Shown here piece after piece: positions 47,422 to 58,600 of a stretch of 64,000 bases of DNA (positions within the stretch are counted from its first letter, which is position 1; each line of letters opens with the position of its first letter). The notes below the pieces were generated by a model, which had not been told where the DNA came from, searched no databases, and saw only the letters and a program-made list of their open reading frames with translations. A program made the position numbers and the translations under genes. The DNA is from Heligmosomoides polygyrus polygyrus. Taxonomy: Eukaryota > Nematoda > Chromadorea > Rhabditida > Heligmosomidae. The stretch lies in the NCBI GenBank assembly GCA_947396885.1, contig OX377202.1, positions 31,859,407-31,923,406 of the forward strand, in the 5' to 3' direction.

Positions 47422-48092
47422 CCTGGTTAGGCGAGCATCACCTTCGGCCGCTCCAGAGGTGCCTTACACTTTAAGACTTCACTGTTTCGTCCTCGTATGA
47501 TATGCTATAGTTAGTAAAGTAATTTGGTGGATTCGTTGACCCATTCGGGCCTCCACGGCGGATGTGAGGTGTGTGCGATATATCAGATATATAGATGTAC
47601 CATTTAGCACAACAGTTTACCATTTGCCCATAGACTTTTGTTCCGTCACGGATGTCAGGTCGATCTTCACTTGGCTGCAGAGTTCTGCCAAGAGCGATGA
47701 GCCGAAAGAGAGGAAACCTGGCCGCTGATGTCTATCGCTTTAGCAGAAGTTGTTCGGTGGCCATAATCGGTCCACGGAATCTTCTGCCCAGTCGTCTCAA
47801 TTTTGTCCGCTCTCATCGCCAGTCACTCATGCGTCAAATTGCAACTGACGTCGACATTAACTGAGTTACGATGCAAGAACGTGCGCTAGAATGTACGATA
47901 GTACTTGCAGCGGGATACTGCGCTGGGTGAAGTGCTCCCCATACGAGGGGATGAGAAGTCTTGGGCTCAAAGAGATCAACGTACTCCAAACTCCTCGTTG
48001 TTCCACCAACGCGGAGTGAGAGTGAGAGCTCAGCTATACAACCACCATTGAGCAACTCAGTCACACTATGCTTGCAATTCTATACTACAGTT

Positions 48093-48153
48093 ATGAGTGT
48101 AGAAAGCGCGGTCCCGGTGCTCACCCAACGGGATGAACGGCGAGAAGTCACAG
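48093..48153 (+). CDS. Weak candidate first exon
   Basis: ATG at 48093 opens MSVESAVPVLTQRDERREVT and ends at a consensus donor (ACAG|GTGAGTAAA). No downstream exon could be matched. Just after it, 48171-48198 is a near-perfect palindrome (GTTTTGGTCG..CGACCAAAAC). Confidence 0.25.
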
Positions 48154-48199
48154 GTGAGTAAAATGCACTCGTTTTGGTCGTTCGCGAGCGACCAAAACT

Positions 48200-49595
48200 A
48201 GGGCATTCCAATCACTGCATCTTCATCTGTGTGTTTACGAACGTCGGACATGGAGATCAAGAGTAAGGCTTTAGTCTGACCGTCGAGAGGTACATATAGA
48301 CTGCTAAAGTTGGAAGTTAAAACGCTGTTCGGTGCATGTGTTGTATCCTCACGACCTAGCCAATGTTGCTTTCGCTCAAAGTACTCGTATGTAGCAACAA
48401 GTTTGCCGCGAATGAATGGTCCTCGGTTCCCAACTTCGAACTAACCAGAGGCATTCGTGGTCGGTCTGCACTAGCAGCTGACAGAGCCTGTATTAAGCCA
48501 AGTAAAGTTTGCCCAACTAGAGCTGGAATCTTTCGAATTCTTTTCTAATTTCATTTTGGGAAGGGGAAAAGCATTTTCAGCATCAGCGTTAGCATTTTTT
48601 TTTGAGAGGAGACTCATTTTCGCTATGGTTTTTTGTTTTATTAATTTATTTTTATTTTTACTTTGGAGACATTTTGTTAAGATTTAACTATGACGCATGG
48701 ATTTTTCAAAAAAATGGACCGTGCTTTCTAAATCAAGTTTGCTTTCGTTGTTTTTCAGAATGTTATCATGTAGTTGAAGAGATGACCGGAAAAATGATTT
48801 AGAGCGTATTGAAATCGTTTGCCCAGTACTTAGAATGGGAGACTACTTTGTTCAGCGCTTGAATCATTGCACACAAAGGCAGCTTTCGTTCAAAATAGCT
48901 TCTCTGAAAGGATGTTCCTGGGTGTAAACTGTTGCAACACCATAATTTGATTTTGAATATTCTACTAATCTGAACATAACAGGTTATACAAGTTGCCGCT
49001 TGTAGGATCCGAAATATCCTGATTATACTCTCCTTATTCTGAAAGAATCGGGGGATTTCGACGAAGCAAAAAGGAAGGAACCTGATTTTCTAGAGACGAG
49101 AACTCAACCTGGTGTCTGCTTTTTTACTCGAAGTGTCGGATTTGAATTTCTGGCGTTTTTGAGAAAATATGCTGTCCCTTCTTCTGCATTGTAGTAGAAG
49201 AGGTTCGTTGAAAGGTTTCGTAAAACACGACAATCTACAGTCTCGTTGTTCGTCAAGCACGTCGTTAAAATTTTCTTCGTTCGTCATGTTTGTGTGCCAC
49301 ATGTCATGCATGCATAAATGACAATATAAATAATCCATTACTTGAAAACCAAATCAGATCAAAACACGTTAAGGAAACAATCCTGAATATTTCTTTCTGG
49401 AAGTCAAGAAGCTTGTGTTCGCAGCCGAACGGACATTAGAAACTCCCTCCTCGTTCGGGCTCGCAGCTACTTTGAAAATGTTTATCTGAAAAATCCAAAA
49501 TTTCAATGATCACTGACCGTGATATAGTTCAGCTCAAGCACGCTTGTTTTCATTTTACTGGTAGGTTCTACAATGGGTGGAAAGTTTTATACCGG
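48200..49595. other. Unassigned
   Basis: No gene recognised on either strand. AT-rich, with a T-rich stretch near 48595-48670. Confidence 0.35.
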
Positions 49596-49609
49596 TTATG
49601 TAGTACTGT

Positions 49610-49901
49610 GGGCGCGTGTAGCGCAGTTGGAGGAGGCGCCGCCTGTCGCCTGCACCCGATACCAGGTTCCTGTTCGGATTTCCCGCCCAGGTCAACAAAT
49701 CCTTCCACCCCTCCGGAGCTGGTGCATTGGTGCACAAACTTGTCTGGGAAGGATAGAGCGCTGACTTGTCAATCGGCTGGCCACCGTAGTCATTGTAAGG
49801 CCAAATATGCATTCAATCGCCCCCACGACATCCCGTAGAAGTAGAATGCGTGGCTCATCCCAAAAGGGATTGAGTAACGCCTTCCTTTATCCTTTTTATC
49901 C
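49610..49901 (+). repeat. tRNA-derived SINE, type copy with target-site duplication
   Basis: 292 bp flanked by TTATGTAGTACTGT (49596-49609) and TTATGTAGAACTGT (49902-49915), one mismatch. The head GGGCGCGTGTAGCGCAG carries a perfect Pol III A box (TAGCGCAGTTGG); the B-box region is TGTTCGGATTTCC. A tRNA-unrelated body follows and a TTTATCC-type tail ends the unit. This copy sets the boundaries of the family. Confidence 0.9.
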
Positions 49902-50267
49902 TTATGTAGAACTGTACCGCTTCTGTATATCTTTACCACTTATGTTGTGTTTTTGAAAGGAATATGTCTGATCGGTGGTCGCTGTCATTTAGTGATACAT
50001 TTGTGTCGTAGTTGATATGTTCCTTTTCAATGCTAAACCCTAGTTGTTGGTACAGAGCTGAGAATACGCTAATATATTGACCTACACTGTGCTAACAACA
50101 AGATACCTTCTAATTTTGCATGTGCATTGAATGGAGATGAAGGCGGAACAAGGAGTCTGTCTGATCGATCGATGGTCGTTGTATTTTATATTGTTATTGT
50201 TTGCAGTCTTTGTTATTGTTATTATTGCCTTTTGCTTCGGCTGCTGTTGCTGTTTTGTTATATGTAC

Positions 50268-50356
50268 GTGTTGAGCTCTACACGAGCTTGGTACTCGGAT
50301 TAATTTACTGGCCAACATTTCGGCCAGGTCGCCTTCTTCAGAGCCTGAAAGGGACC
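50268..50356 (-). repeat. Short repeat shared with the LINE 3' end at 12060
   Basis: On the minus strand: CTGAAGAAGGCGACCTGGCC then GAAATGTTGGCC, ending CTCGTGTAGAGCTC. The copy near 12066-12140 has GAGGAAGGC...GCCGAAACGTCGG and CTCGTGTAGAGCT. Confidence 0.5.
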
Positions 50357-50459
50357 AAATCAATAAGAAGTGAATTGTTAGGCTGTTGTTGCTTGTGCCT
50401 TGTGGCATGACAATGATATATAGGAGTTTTAAAAATGTTTGCTCATTGATTGGCATATA

Positions 50460-51810
50460 ATTCTATTCTTTTAGAAGTAGGAGATTGAAGTACAGCAGAA
50501 ATCCAGCATGATTGAGACCCGGTAAACCCTCTAAGAACCGGAACTCACAACTGGTTTCATCTGGTGGTGCCATACAACTTTTTCTGCAAATTTGCGTACA
50601 TACGTAAAAATTCATACACATGTAAGTCGCGATAGTTTCTTGGATAACAGGCCAACTGCCGAAAAGAGTACCATCTTTCCGCCCAATATGCATGGCTCTG
50701 TCGTGTTCCTCCTGCACGTTCAAACTGTGAAAAAGCGACGACGTGGTTGCGCAACAAGAGAGATGCCCCTTCTGATATCAAAGCGTTAGTAAGGCCGCCC
50801 TTCTACGTACTGACTAGAAAAGACAGGGAAGAGCTTGAATGAGTAAAGGTTCTCAACGTGTGCAGTTCTAATTCCACAGAAGATTCCTCTCTGCGCCGCA
50901 TGCACGACGTACATGCATGTCTACAAATCCCGCAATGTACCACCCACCATACACATCCAGTTCTTCTGGAATCTCCTTTCCGAAAGCAATATAATGCATC
51001 AGACGAAATGAAGAAGGTGCGACGTCGAACCTATCTCGTCCAAGTTGGATTTTAATGCACACAGGTGGAATTTTCATAGTTATTATCAATAGGCTGCAAT
51101 TCAAGCTTGAGGCTCGAGAATCCGAGGGGGTTGTACCGTTTCTTTGTGGAGGGGTTGTGTTGTACTCTCCCGATTTTGGCAGAGGATTCTCTCTCATTTT
51201 CAGGTTTTTAGGTGACGTTTGTATCTCTTAATGAGTTATTTTATCCAGGTGCTGCTACGACAATGTGGAGACTAACGCACACCTTCGTTTACTGAAGCTA
51301 CGGATATAAAAATGAATATTTAAAAAGTTTTAAATGCTTATTGTTTTACAACTAAAAACAAAGATTTTCTCTCGGCAACGAGAGGTTTTCAATTCTTCAG
51401 ATTTTTCCAAGATACCGTGCACAGTTTCTATCTGAAGGAGCGATATTTACGACCGAAACTGCACTTTATAAAAATCAATTGTTAATCACTAAGGATGAAT
51501 TAAGTGCTTTCCCTTGGAGATTCTTTGAAGCGCTCCTCGAATAGTTTGTCACGGAAATAATTTCTCTTTCGCAGGAAGCAGTATCAGAACGTAAATTATA
51601 CCCTGTAACATTTCAATAGAATCAGGTGTAAATCTATGCGTAAAATAAGATCAACATAACAATGGCATAACATTTCAATAGGATCAGTAGTAAATCTATG
51701 CGTAAAATTGTATTAATAATTATTACATAACGTATTCAAATTAAAATATTTTAAAATATTATTTTCATAGTTCTTCAACAACATAAAATACAACGGCACA
51801 ACAATCGTGG
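50460..51810. other. Unassigned; unidentified minus-strand ORF at 50868-51060
   Basis: Minus-strand 50868-51060 reads PVCIKIQLGRDRFDVAPSSF and continues ...YIAFGKEIPEELDVYGGWY to a stop; it looks protein-like. A second minus frame at 50557-50781 (..HAYWAERWYSFRQ..) may belong to the same decayed gene or transposon. No family recognised. Confidence 0.3.
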
Positions 51811-51852
51811 TCAAAGTCGTCGCAACGATGTTTTGTTGCGATCAAAATTTCT

Positions 51853-51927
51853 AGCGCCAGGCGGGACTCGAACCCGCACCTCCCTCTGACCGGGCGGGAA
51901 TGCTCTACGCCATTACACCACCGGCGC
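51853..51927 (-). tRNA. tRNA-like gene, anticodon not assignable
   Basis: 75 nt. The acceptor stem GCGCCGG/CTGGCGC pairs over 7 bp (one G-U). The T arm GCGGG-TTCGAGT-CCCGC is perfect and holds a consensus B box (GGTTCGAGTCC). The D arm is weak, and the only anticodon stem available (TTCCC/GGGAG) leaves an 11-nt loop, so no anticodon can be read. Either a decayed or non-canonical tRNA, or a tRNA-derived element. The first half resembles eukaryotic tRNA-Gly. Confidence 0.55.
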
Positions 51928-52047
51928 TGTTCGATCGAACGCAACATCTACACCTCGTGCGATGCTGATATCAGCAGCCAGCTCATCCCGGATACGGGTG
52001 GGTGCTGATCGGTCGCACGAGGTGTGGATATTGGGTTCGACCAAATG

Positions 52048-52122
52048 GCGCCGGTGGTGTAATGGCGTAGAGCGTTCCCGCCCGGTCAGAGGGAGGTGCG
52101 GGTTCGAGTCCCGCCTGGCGCT
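52048..52122 (+). tRNA. tRNA-like gene, anticodon not assignable
   Basis: Inverted copy of 51853-51927, differing by one base in the body (GAGCGTTCCC against GAGCATTCCC). Same intact acceptor and T stems, same 11-nt anticodon-region loop. Confidence 0.55.
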
Positions 52123-52159
52123 AGAAGTTTTGATCGCAACAAAACATCGTTGCGACGGC

Positions 52160-53050
52160 TTACAACCTCGATACCAGCCAATTGAGGCTTAAAGAAACTG
52201 ATTTGAGTAGTCAAAGTCATTTACACTGATTCTATTCTTTAAACACTGTTTGGGGAAATTAGTCGTAAAATAGCGAAAAATACTCAGACGTCTTTTATGT
52301 GCCAGGGGAATCAGAAGGCGTGCCGACGACATCATCCAATGTGCGTGGGGGTTTAGAAGCCTAGGGTAGTCGAGATCGCTGAACACGAATCTGAAGTTCG
52401 TTTTTGAAATCCCGATCGCCATCAATCGGTATTGATCAAATTATCGATTTTTGTGGATGTCGTTCAAGCGGTCCGAAACTTCAGCTCTGGGGGTAGTCGA
52501 GGTCTTGCCATATAACAAGCCGCTAAAAGCTGTCGAATAAATAACGGGAGGGGGGGGGGGGGGGAATTAAGTGGCGCAAATTAAAGGACGCGAAAATAGC
52601 GGAAAATGCCCAGACGTCTTTTACGTACGTGTCTGGGGAATTAGAAGACTTGCCGAACAAGTCGCCCAACCTAGTAATTTAGAATCCGTGTCGAAGATGT
52701 CGTACAACCGTCACCCGTGGTGCGTGCCAGTATAATGTGGCTCCTGAGAAACGGAGCCCGCCCGGTGATGCCTGCTCAGTGAGTTCTGAAATCGCTTTAT
52801 CTCTTGAAGGGCATCGTATGACTATAATGTTCGGGTGGCTGGATCAACCTTTAAAGGCTCCTGGTTCTGCTGCTTCATCGGGGCCTTCCTCAATGGCCTC
52901 CATTTTATGGTCTCAAAGTGACTTATAGCAAATTTGTTTTTATTTTTCGGAGCATCATGAACAGCAAGGAAGGAAAGTTGTGGGATGAAGTAGGAGGGTG
53001 CTCCAAAACCACTGTTCACCAGTGGTCGGATGTTCTTTTAGTGTTTTAGG
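52160..53050. other. Unassigned; repeat fragments and a poly-G tract
   Basis: Diverged copies of a motif reading roughly GGGGAATNAGAAGNNNTGCCGA are found near 52312, 52637 and 53288. A run of 15 G lies at 52550-52564. No gene recognised. Confidence 0.4.
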
Positions 53051-53281
53051 CAGGAATGGTTCTGTTGTTTTGTGTTGCTCTGGTTTGTGTTTGAGCTTAG
53101 GTTAGGTTGTTTGTCAGGTTAGGCTGCTTCATGCTAGATCAGCTAAGGTTTTATTCTGTTATCGTAATGCTTGTTTTTATTTTGTTTCTACTCTGTTATG
53201 CAAATTGATGTTTGATTTAGTGGCATTCCCGTACGAGCACGTCTCTTGCGACGTAATAAATAAATAAATAAATAAATAAAC
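53050..53281 (+). mobile_element. LINE-like 3' tail with (AAAT)n
   Basis: Ends in GTAATAAATAAATAAATAAA at 53251-53280, after a T-rich region with TAGGTTAGG repeats. The assignment rests on the tail. Confidence 0.35.
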
Positions 53282-53289
53282 GTGCATGG

Positions 53290-54265
53290 GGATACAGAAG
53301 ACGTGTCGAAGACGTCGCCTAACGCCCTTGAGGATTCAGGTGATCATCGACGGAAGACCTTCACAGCGATGACGCGTCCTCTTGCAATCTTTGCTGACTG
53401 ACCTCCTTCGTCCACGAGGTGCGCGAAAGTGGCTCGATAACCACATGGACGCACAGCTCGCTCAGCGTTCTGCCCTGCCGATGTGGGATTTGTGCACAAG
53501 CACATGCAGTGATGACTCTATCGAACATGTATGGCAGCTCCTTGAAACGGCAGTCTCTTTTCAGGAATCAATCTCACTAGTCAGAATACTGTGGACAGTG
53601 CCTACAATTAGTAGCCACCACGTACACGTGGACAGACTTTGTCGCGCTTTGGAAATCTGAGGCGAACAGCGTCGGCCAAGGTCTGGAATGTGGCCTACAC
53701 CTTCGCCATCACTGCGGCTCTAGAAAAAGAAGCCAAAATAGACCAATTTTCTGGAATCCTACCAACAACAGAGTAGTCTTCTTTTCCTATTGGTCACTTT
53801 TGAGCTTACTTTGAGGTGAATCGCTACGGGGCAGCCATTGGCGGATTGGGTTTTTGGTTGACATAAAGGACCGACCAAACTCTTGCTCCGCTACAATGTG
53901 CTGAGAAAGAACAAGAAGCGATTCACAGGCACAGATCTTCGAAGCTCTGTCCGAGCCCTGCACTTCGTGTGACACCCAGATCTCTCTTCTGCAACTAGTT
54001 ACGTTCTTGCTTTTGGATCAAGTTCCTGCCCCTTATCAATATGAATAAAGCTTTGGTATGATCAATCTAAATCATGATCAGCTGATTTAGATTTAATCTT
54101 TCCATCCATTCTTACCTTATTCTGTTCGGCTACTTCCCATCTACGTTATGATTCTTGTATGAACAATACTGTGCAATAATAAGTGAAAAAAAAACAGGAA
54201 ATGGTGGAAAACTTTAGACGGTGTTCTTCTTGAACGTAGTTAATTGTGGCGGCAGCGGTCGAACG
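53290..54265. other. Unassigned; possible 3' end with AATAAA at 54043
   Basis: A plus frame at 53382-53660 (..ALPMWDLCTSTCSDDSIEHV..) has a Cys/His spacing loosely like the C-terminus of some retrotransposon proteins, but is not identified. AATAAA lies at about 54043-54048 on the plus strand. Confidence 0.3.
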
Positions 54266-54270
54266 TATTA

Positions 54271-55271
54271 CGTTGTCCCATAAGTCCCCGCCGTTTTTTT
54301 TCAACGATTCACTGCAGATTTCGCCGGCGGTTTCTTGCATAGCGCTGCATAGCTTTCGAAAGAGAATGATTTGCTATATCAGAACATGTATTGAATTTCT
54401 TTTTTCATGATGAATTTTGTCAATTTTTAGGCCGTTGAAGTGAAAAGTGAAAAAGTAGCCATTTGCGCACTTGTTCTCTCCGCTTAGGTTTGTAATTTTT
54501 TGCGCAGTTTTTTATAGCACTTGGAAGGCACTTGGAAGACAATGTTCTGTACTGCAAGAATGTGTTGGTCCTATTTTCTCACTTGCCCTTTATTGATTTT
54601 TAGGCCATCAAATTGGGAATTCCGACTTTCTCGCCCGAATTTTTACCAAAACTCCGGTTCTGTGGCTGGACTTTTTTGCTTGGTGCTATATGTCGTTCGG
54701 ATGAGGATGTCTTGCTCAGTGAGAATTTGTGTCGCGTTTATTGGCTCACGCTGATTTCTGTCGAATATCAACAACTGAAGAAGGAGATGGAGTTGTTGGT
54801 GAAGACGATTTTTCACTTTTTGGCATTTTGTTGACATTCAATAGAAATCAATAATTGCGACACACATTCTTATAGAGCAAGACATTCTCTTTCGAGTGAC
54901 ATATAACGCCAACCCAAAAAGTCCAACCACAGAGCAGAAGCTGTCGGCAAAAATAACCATCCTCCTTCGGACGTCCCAATTTGATGACCTAAAAATCAAT
55001 GAAGGACAAATGAGCAAATAGCACTAACACGTATTCTTGTAGTACAGAACATTGTCTTCCAAACGCTATGAAAAACTGCGCAAAAATTCCTAACCTAGGC
55101 GAAGAGGAGCGACTGCGCAGATGGCCACTTTTTCACTTTTCACTTCAACGGCCTAAAAATTGGAAAAATTCATCATGAAAAAAGAAACGCAATACTGCAG
55201 CGCTATGCAAGACCGCCGGCGAAATCTGCAGTGAGTCGTTGAAAAAAACGGCGAAGACTTATGGGACAACC
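54271..55271. mobile_element. 1-kb palindromic element with mariner-like ends
   Basis: Ends are (C/G)GTTGTCCCATAAGTC in inverted orientation, each next to TA (54269-54270 and 55272-55273). The two halves pair over most of their length: for example TTTTTAGGCCGTTGAAGTGA at about 54427 against its inverse at 55137-55156. The centre is near 54780. No transposase is encoded, so this is a foldback MITE mobilised in trans if at all. Confidence 0.8.
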
Positions 55272-55273
55272 TA

Positions 55274-55620
55274 CATAATACATTCCCTTGTTTGAAATCA
55301 CTGTAGACAATTACTCGCAGCTGGCTTTGTTCAAATTATGCCACGATGGTTTCGTTCTGGCTATGAATGCTTTTGTGTGCTCCTCCGGGCAGATGAGAAT
55401 CTTCTACGACGGTATAGCATAAAATTGCCTTGATATAGGTTCCAATGATCTAGAGATAAAAAAGAAATCCCGGTCAGAGTTTCTTCCGCAACCCAACAAT
55501 AGCGTAGCATGATGGAGCGCAGAGTGCAAGGCGCACGGTACTTTGATGAGGGCCAACGTTTATTGGTGACTACAGATCAGTTCATCGACAAAGAAATATT
55601 TTATATTTTCGATTTTGGTG
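55274..55620. other. Downstream of sds-22
   Basis: Presumed 3' UTR and intergenic DNA of the minus-strand sds-22 gene. AATATAAAATATT on the gene strand, just after the stop, may serve as a variant polyadenylation signal. No other gene seen. Confidence 0.4.
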
Positions 55621-58600
55621 TCACACGGGGACGGGGGCTCTCAGAGCTGCTGGATCGCGACACTGGGTTGAGTCGAGTCGAGTGATCTGCGGCAGCAGAC
55701 GAATTGCCTTTGCTCTAAAGGAGATTCTTGAAGTCTTGGCAGAAGAACGGAATCACAAGCCGCACCTGTAATCCTGAGCTTCGGAGAATATGTTGTTTTC
55801 GAGGTAAACAAGGTTCAATTGAGGCAGCTCAACGAGCTCGTCGAACACCTGCCAGTCTTCCAGCTGCAAATTACCGTGGTTAATTGCTGTTAGGCATGAG
55901 CAATATCGTACACGGTTCAGTATATCACTTAATGAAGGGACAGTATCGTGCCAAGTAATGAAAAGCCGAGTTCATCCTAATCGAAGGGAGCACACAGTCG
56001 TCTGCGTATCCGTTCCACCCGTTGCGTTTCTAGGGATTCAGCTGCTGTCCCATAATGCAAGGGTTTGATTTCAATTAGGTGGTTGTGGATGCGTAGCATG
56101 GGACCTGGCAACTGGCAACTTGCCGTTGCGGCCTTCTGACTAAGGTAGATCCAAAAACCTTGTTGTTCTAAAAAACACTTTGAATCTTGCCTTGTTATTC
56201 TTTGCCCAAAAATCGGTAAGCTTCTTAAGGTGACGAATGCCGGTCACTTTGTTGAGGCGATTGTAGTTGAAATCAAGAATCTCGAGGTTTTGGAGACTTT
56301 CAACGCCAGAAGTCGACTGAATACCATTTTGTGCGAAGTAGATCTCGCGCAATGTAGACAGCTTCGAAACGCCCTGGAAATTCCACGCACCTATCCAATA
56401 AGGCTGCGATGTGGTTTATGACATAAACTTTCGCTAACCTCCACAACCGTGATAGCGTTCGCCGGTACACTAAGAACTTCGATTTTCTTTAGATGATCCA
56501 GATTCTCTAGTCTGCGGATCTGATTCGCGCCAAGGAACAGACGGACAATGTTGACGTTCGCTTCGAGATTCTCGATTTTCTTGATTCGATTGTCGCCGAG
56601 CTCGAGGTACTCCAGGTTCACCAGCTAAAGCAGATTCTTAATGCTGCCCGATCCATAAAAAGAAAGGCAACTTTTCAACAGCGTACAGTGTCTAATCCTT
56701 CAATTTTGGTGATTTTGTTGTGAACAAGGTAGAGCGTTTTCAGGTTGACTAGGCTCTCCAGGTTCTCGATCTTGGTGAGGCGGTTGAAGGAGAGGTCGAG
56801 CGTCTCCAGGTTTACCAATGTTGAGAGATTTTCAATTTTCTCTATCTGAAGAGCATATGCGTCAAACGTGGTAGTGAGGAAAAAAAAGAAAAGCATCCAG
56901 GTGCTATCTTGTTTTAAGCAGGTCAACCTAGCACGCCTTAGAGCGCACACACAGCTGTAGCCACCCCAGTATTAGAGCAGCTCTACCTATTCATTTAGAT
57001 CATACACCCACTCCGTTCTGACCCCATGTAGAAAGCCGAAAGAACTCTGATATAACAAAACTCAGCTTGAGAGCCATGGGTCAGGTCCCAGAGTTCCTTC
57101 GCTTGTTCTATTTTGCGCGCTGCGTTGCTCGTTTCTATTCTTTAAAAGCAGTTTGCCTTGTTTGCCTCATTTTCCACATTATTTGAAATTAATAAAAAAT
57201 AAACAAAAAATTCTTTAGAGAACCTTCGGGCTCTTGTTAAGCTTGTCGCAGGGTCACGTGCGCGTCTCTGGGTGGTGGACAGGAAATTAATCGCGAACCA
57301 AATGCGACCTGTACTGCCCAGAGACGCAAATGAGACGCAGGGGACGGACTCCTTGCTCCCGCTGTGTCGGGTCGACTCCTTCCTTGTGTGCTGGAGCGGC
57401 ATGTTCATGCTCAGTGTGCGTGGATGTGTTCGTTCCTCCTGTAACTGTGTCGGCCAAAACCCTGCACTCGGTAGACTGGGAGTACATGTAAGGCGATTTG
57501 AGGCCGTCTTAAGTCTCGGCCCAGTCCCTTCAGCAGTCTGGCTGACTGCTCGGAGTTCTTTGCCCGCACGACAGAGCCTGACTAGCTACCGTGTGTACTT
57601 GAGTCAAACGCAACAACACTAAAGTGCCTCATTTCCCTGACCCCGAAAGAGCCCCCATTTCTGCAGCGATGGGAAGGACGAATTCGGAGAGGCTGCTAAA
57701 ATCTTAGGGCCCAACCAGGCTGCGCAAGCTGAGGACCAGGATGACGCCCTGTACTTAGAATGCGCGCACGCTCACATCGGAAGCACCCGTCGAGGACCTG
57801 ATTATGCAAGCCAGGAAGATCAAGTACGACGTCATAGGACTGACAGAGATAAGAAGACACCACCCCCTACACGCCGCCTATGGCTACGGAGAAGAACTGT
57901 TCCTCGAAACATGCGACATCATGGGAGTAGGCGGCGTTGGTATCTTCGTCAACACGCACTCGGCCATGAACATCGATTCGTACAAGTCCCTGACAACCCG
58001 AGTAGGATGTCTGCGACTGAAGCGATGTGGCTCCGTGCCAGTTTTGACTGTGTTCCTCGCGTATGACCTAACACCCGACTACGATGACGAAGAAGTCGAA
58101 GCCTTTTAGATATAGCTGGAGAAATTCCATAAGGAAGATCACACCTTCTATAAGGTGATCATCTGCGAATTCAACGCCCAAGATCGGGCCACGGAGGCCG
58201 CTGGAAGAGCTTCACATCGGAACCCACGGTTGGAGTGGAACGAGCAAGGTGAAAGGCTGTCTGATTTACCATGTCGACCAAGGACATCTATACATGGAAA
58301 CGTACAATTTCGTTAACCTCTCGCCCTACGATGGACCTAGGAACCCCCGGTGGCCAGTCTCACAACGGGATCACCCATATTATCAGCAACCACAAGTATT
58401 GCCTGTCCGACGTCTTCGTTGTCCCCAAGTTCTAGGTGGGATCGGACCACCGCCTCTTTCGCGCGAGGTTCTGATTTTCACGTCAACGAGAGAAGGTCGC
58501 GAAGTTCAAGAAGAGGAGTCCCAGAACGACCATCAACTGGGACCTTTACACCCCTCTCGCGGGCCTTTGGGATGATACAGTCATGAACAACGACGAAGAA

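Larger units (their letters stand above)
51817..52158. repeat. Inverted duplication carrying two tRNA-like genes
   Basis: Two arms of about 150 bp in inverted orientation, separated by a short spacer centred near 51987. Conservation extends beyond the tRNA-like parts: 5' flanks share CGCACGAGGTGT and 3' flanks share TTTTGATCGCAACAAAACAT followed by CGTTGCGACG. The 3' flank contains its own hairpin (CGCAAC...GTTGCG). Confidence 0.85.

Noticed and set aside
49618..49690. SINE heads as functional tRNA genes
   Set aside because: Pol III boxes are present but no cloverleaf with an anticodon arm can be formed; the heads are fused to a repeat body.
54521..54837. ORFs near the centre of the 1-kb palindrome
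   Set aside because: Inside a foldback element; no transposase signature and frames on both strands mirror each other.
56230..56421. Plus-strand ORF opposite sds-22
   Set aside because: Antisense shadow of sds-22 exon 6.
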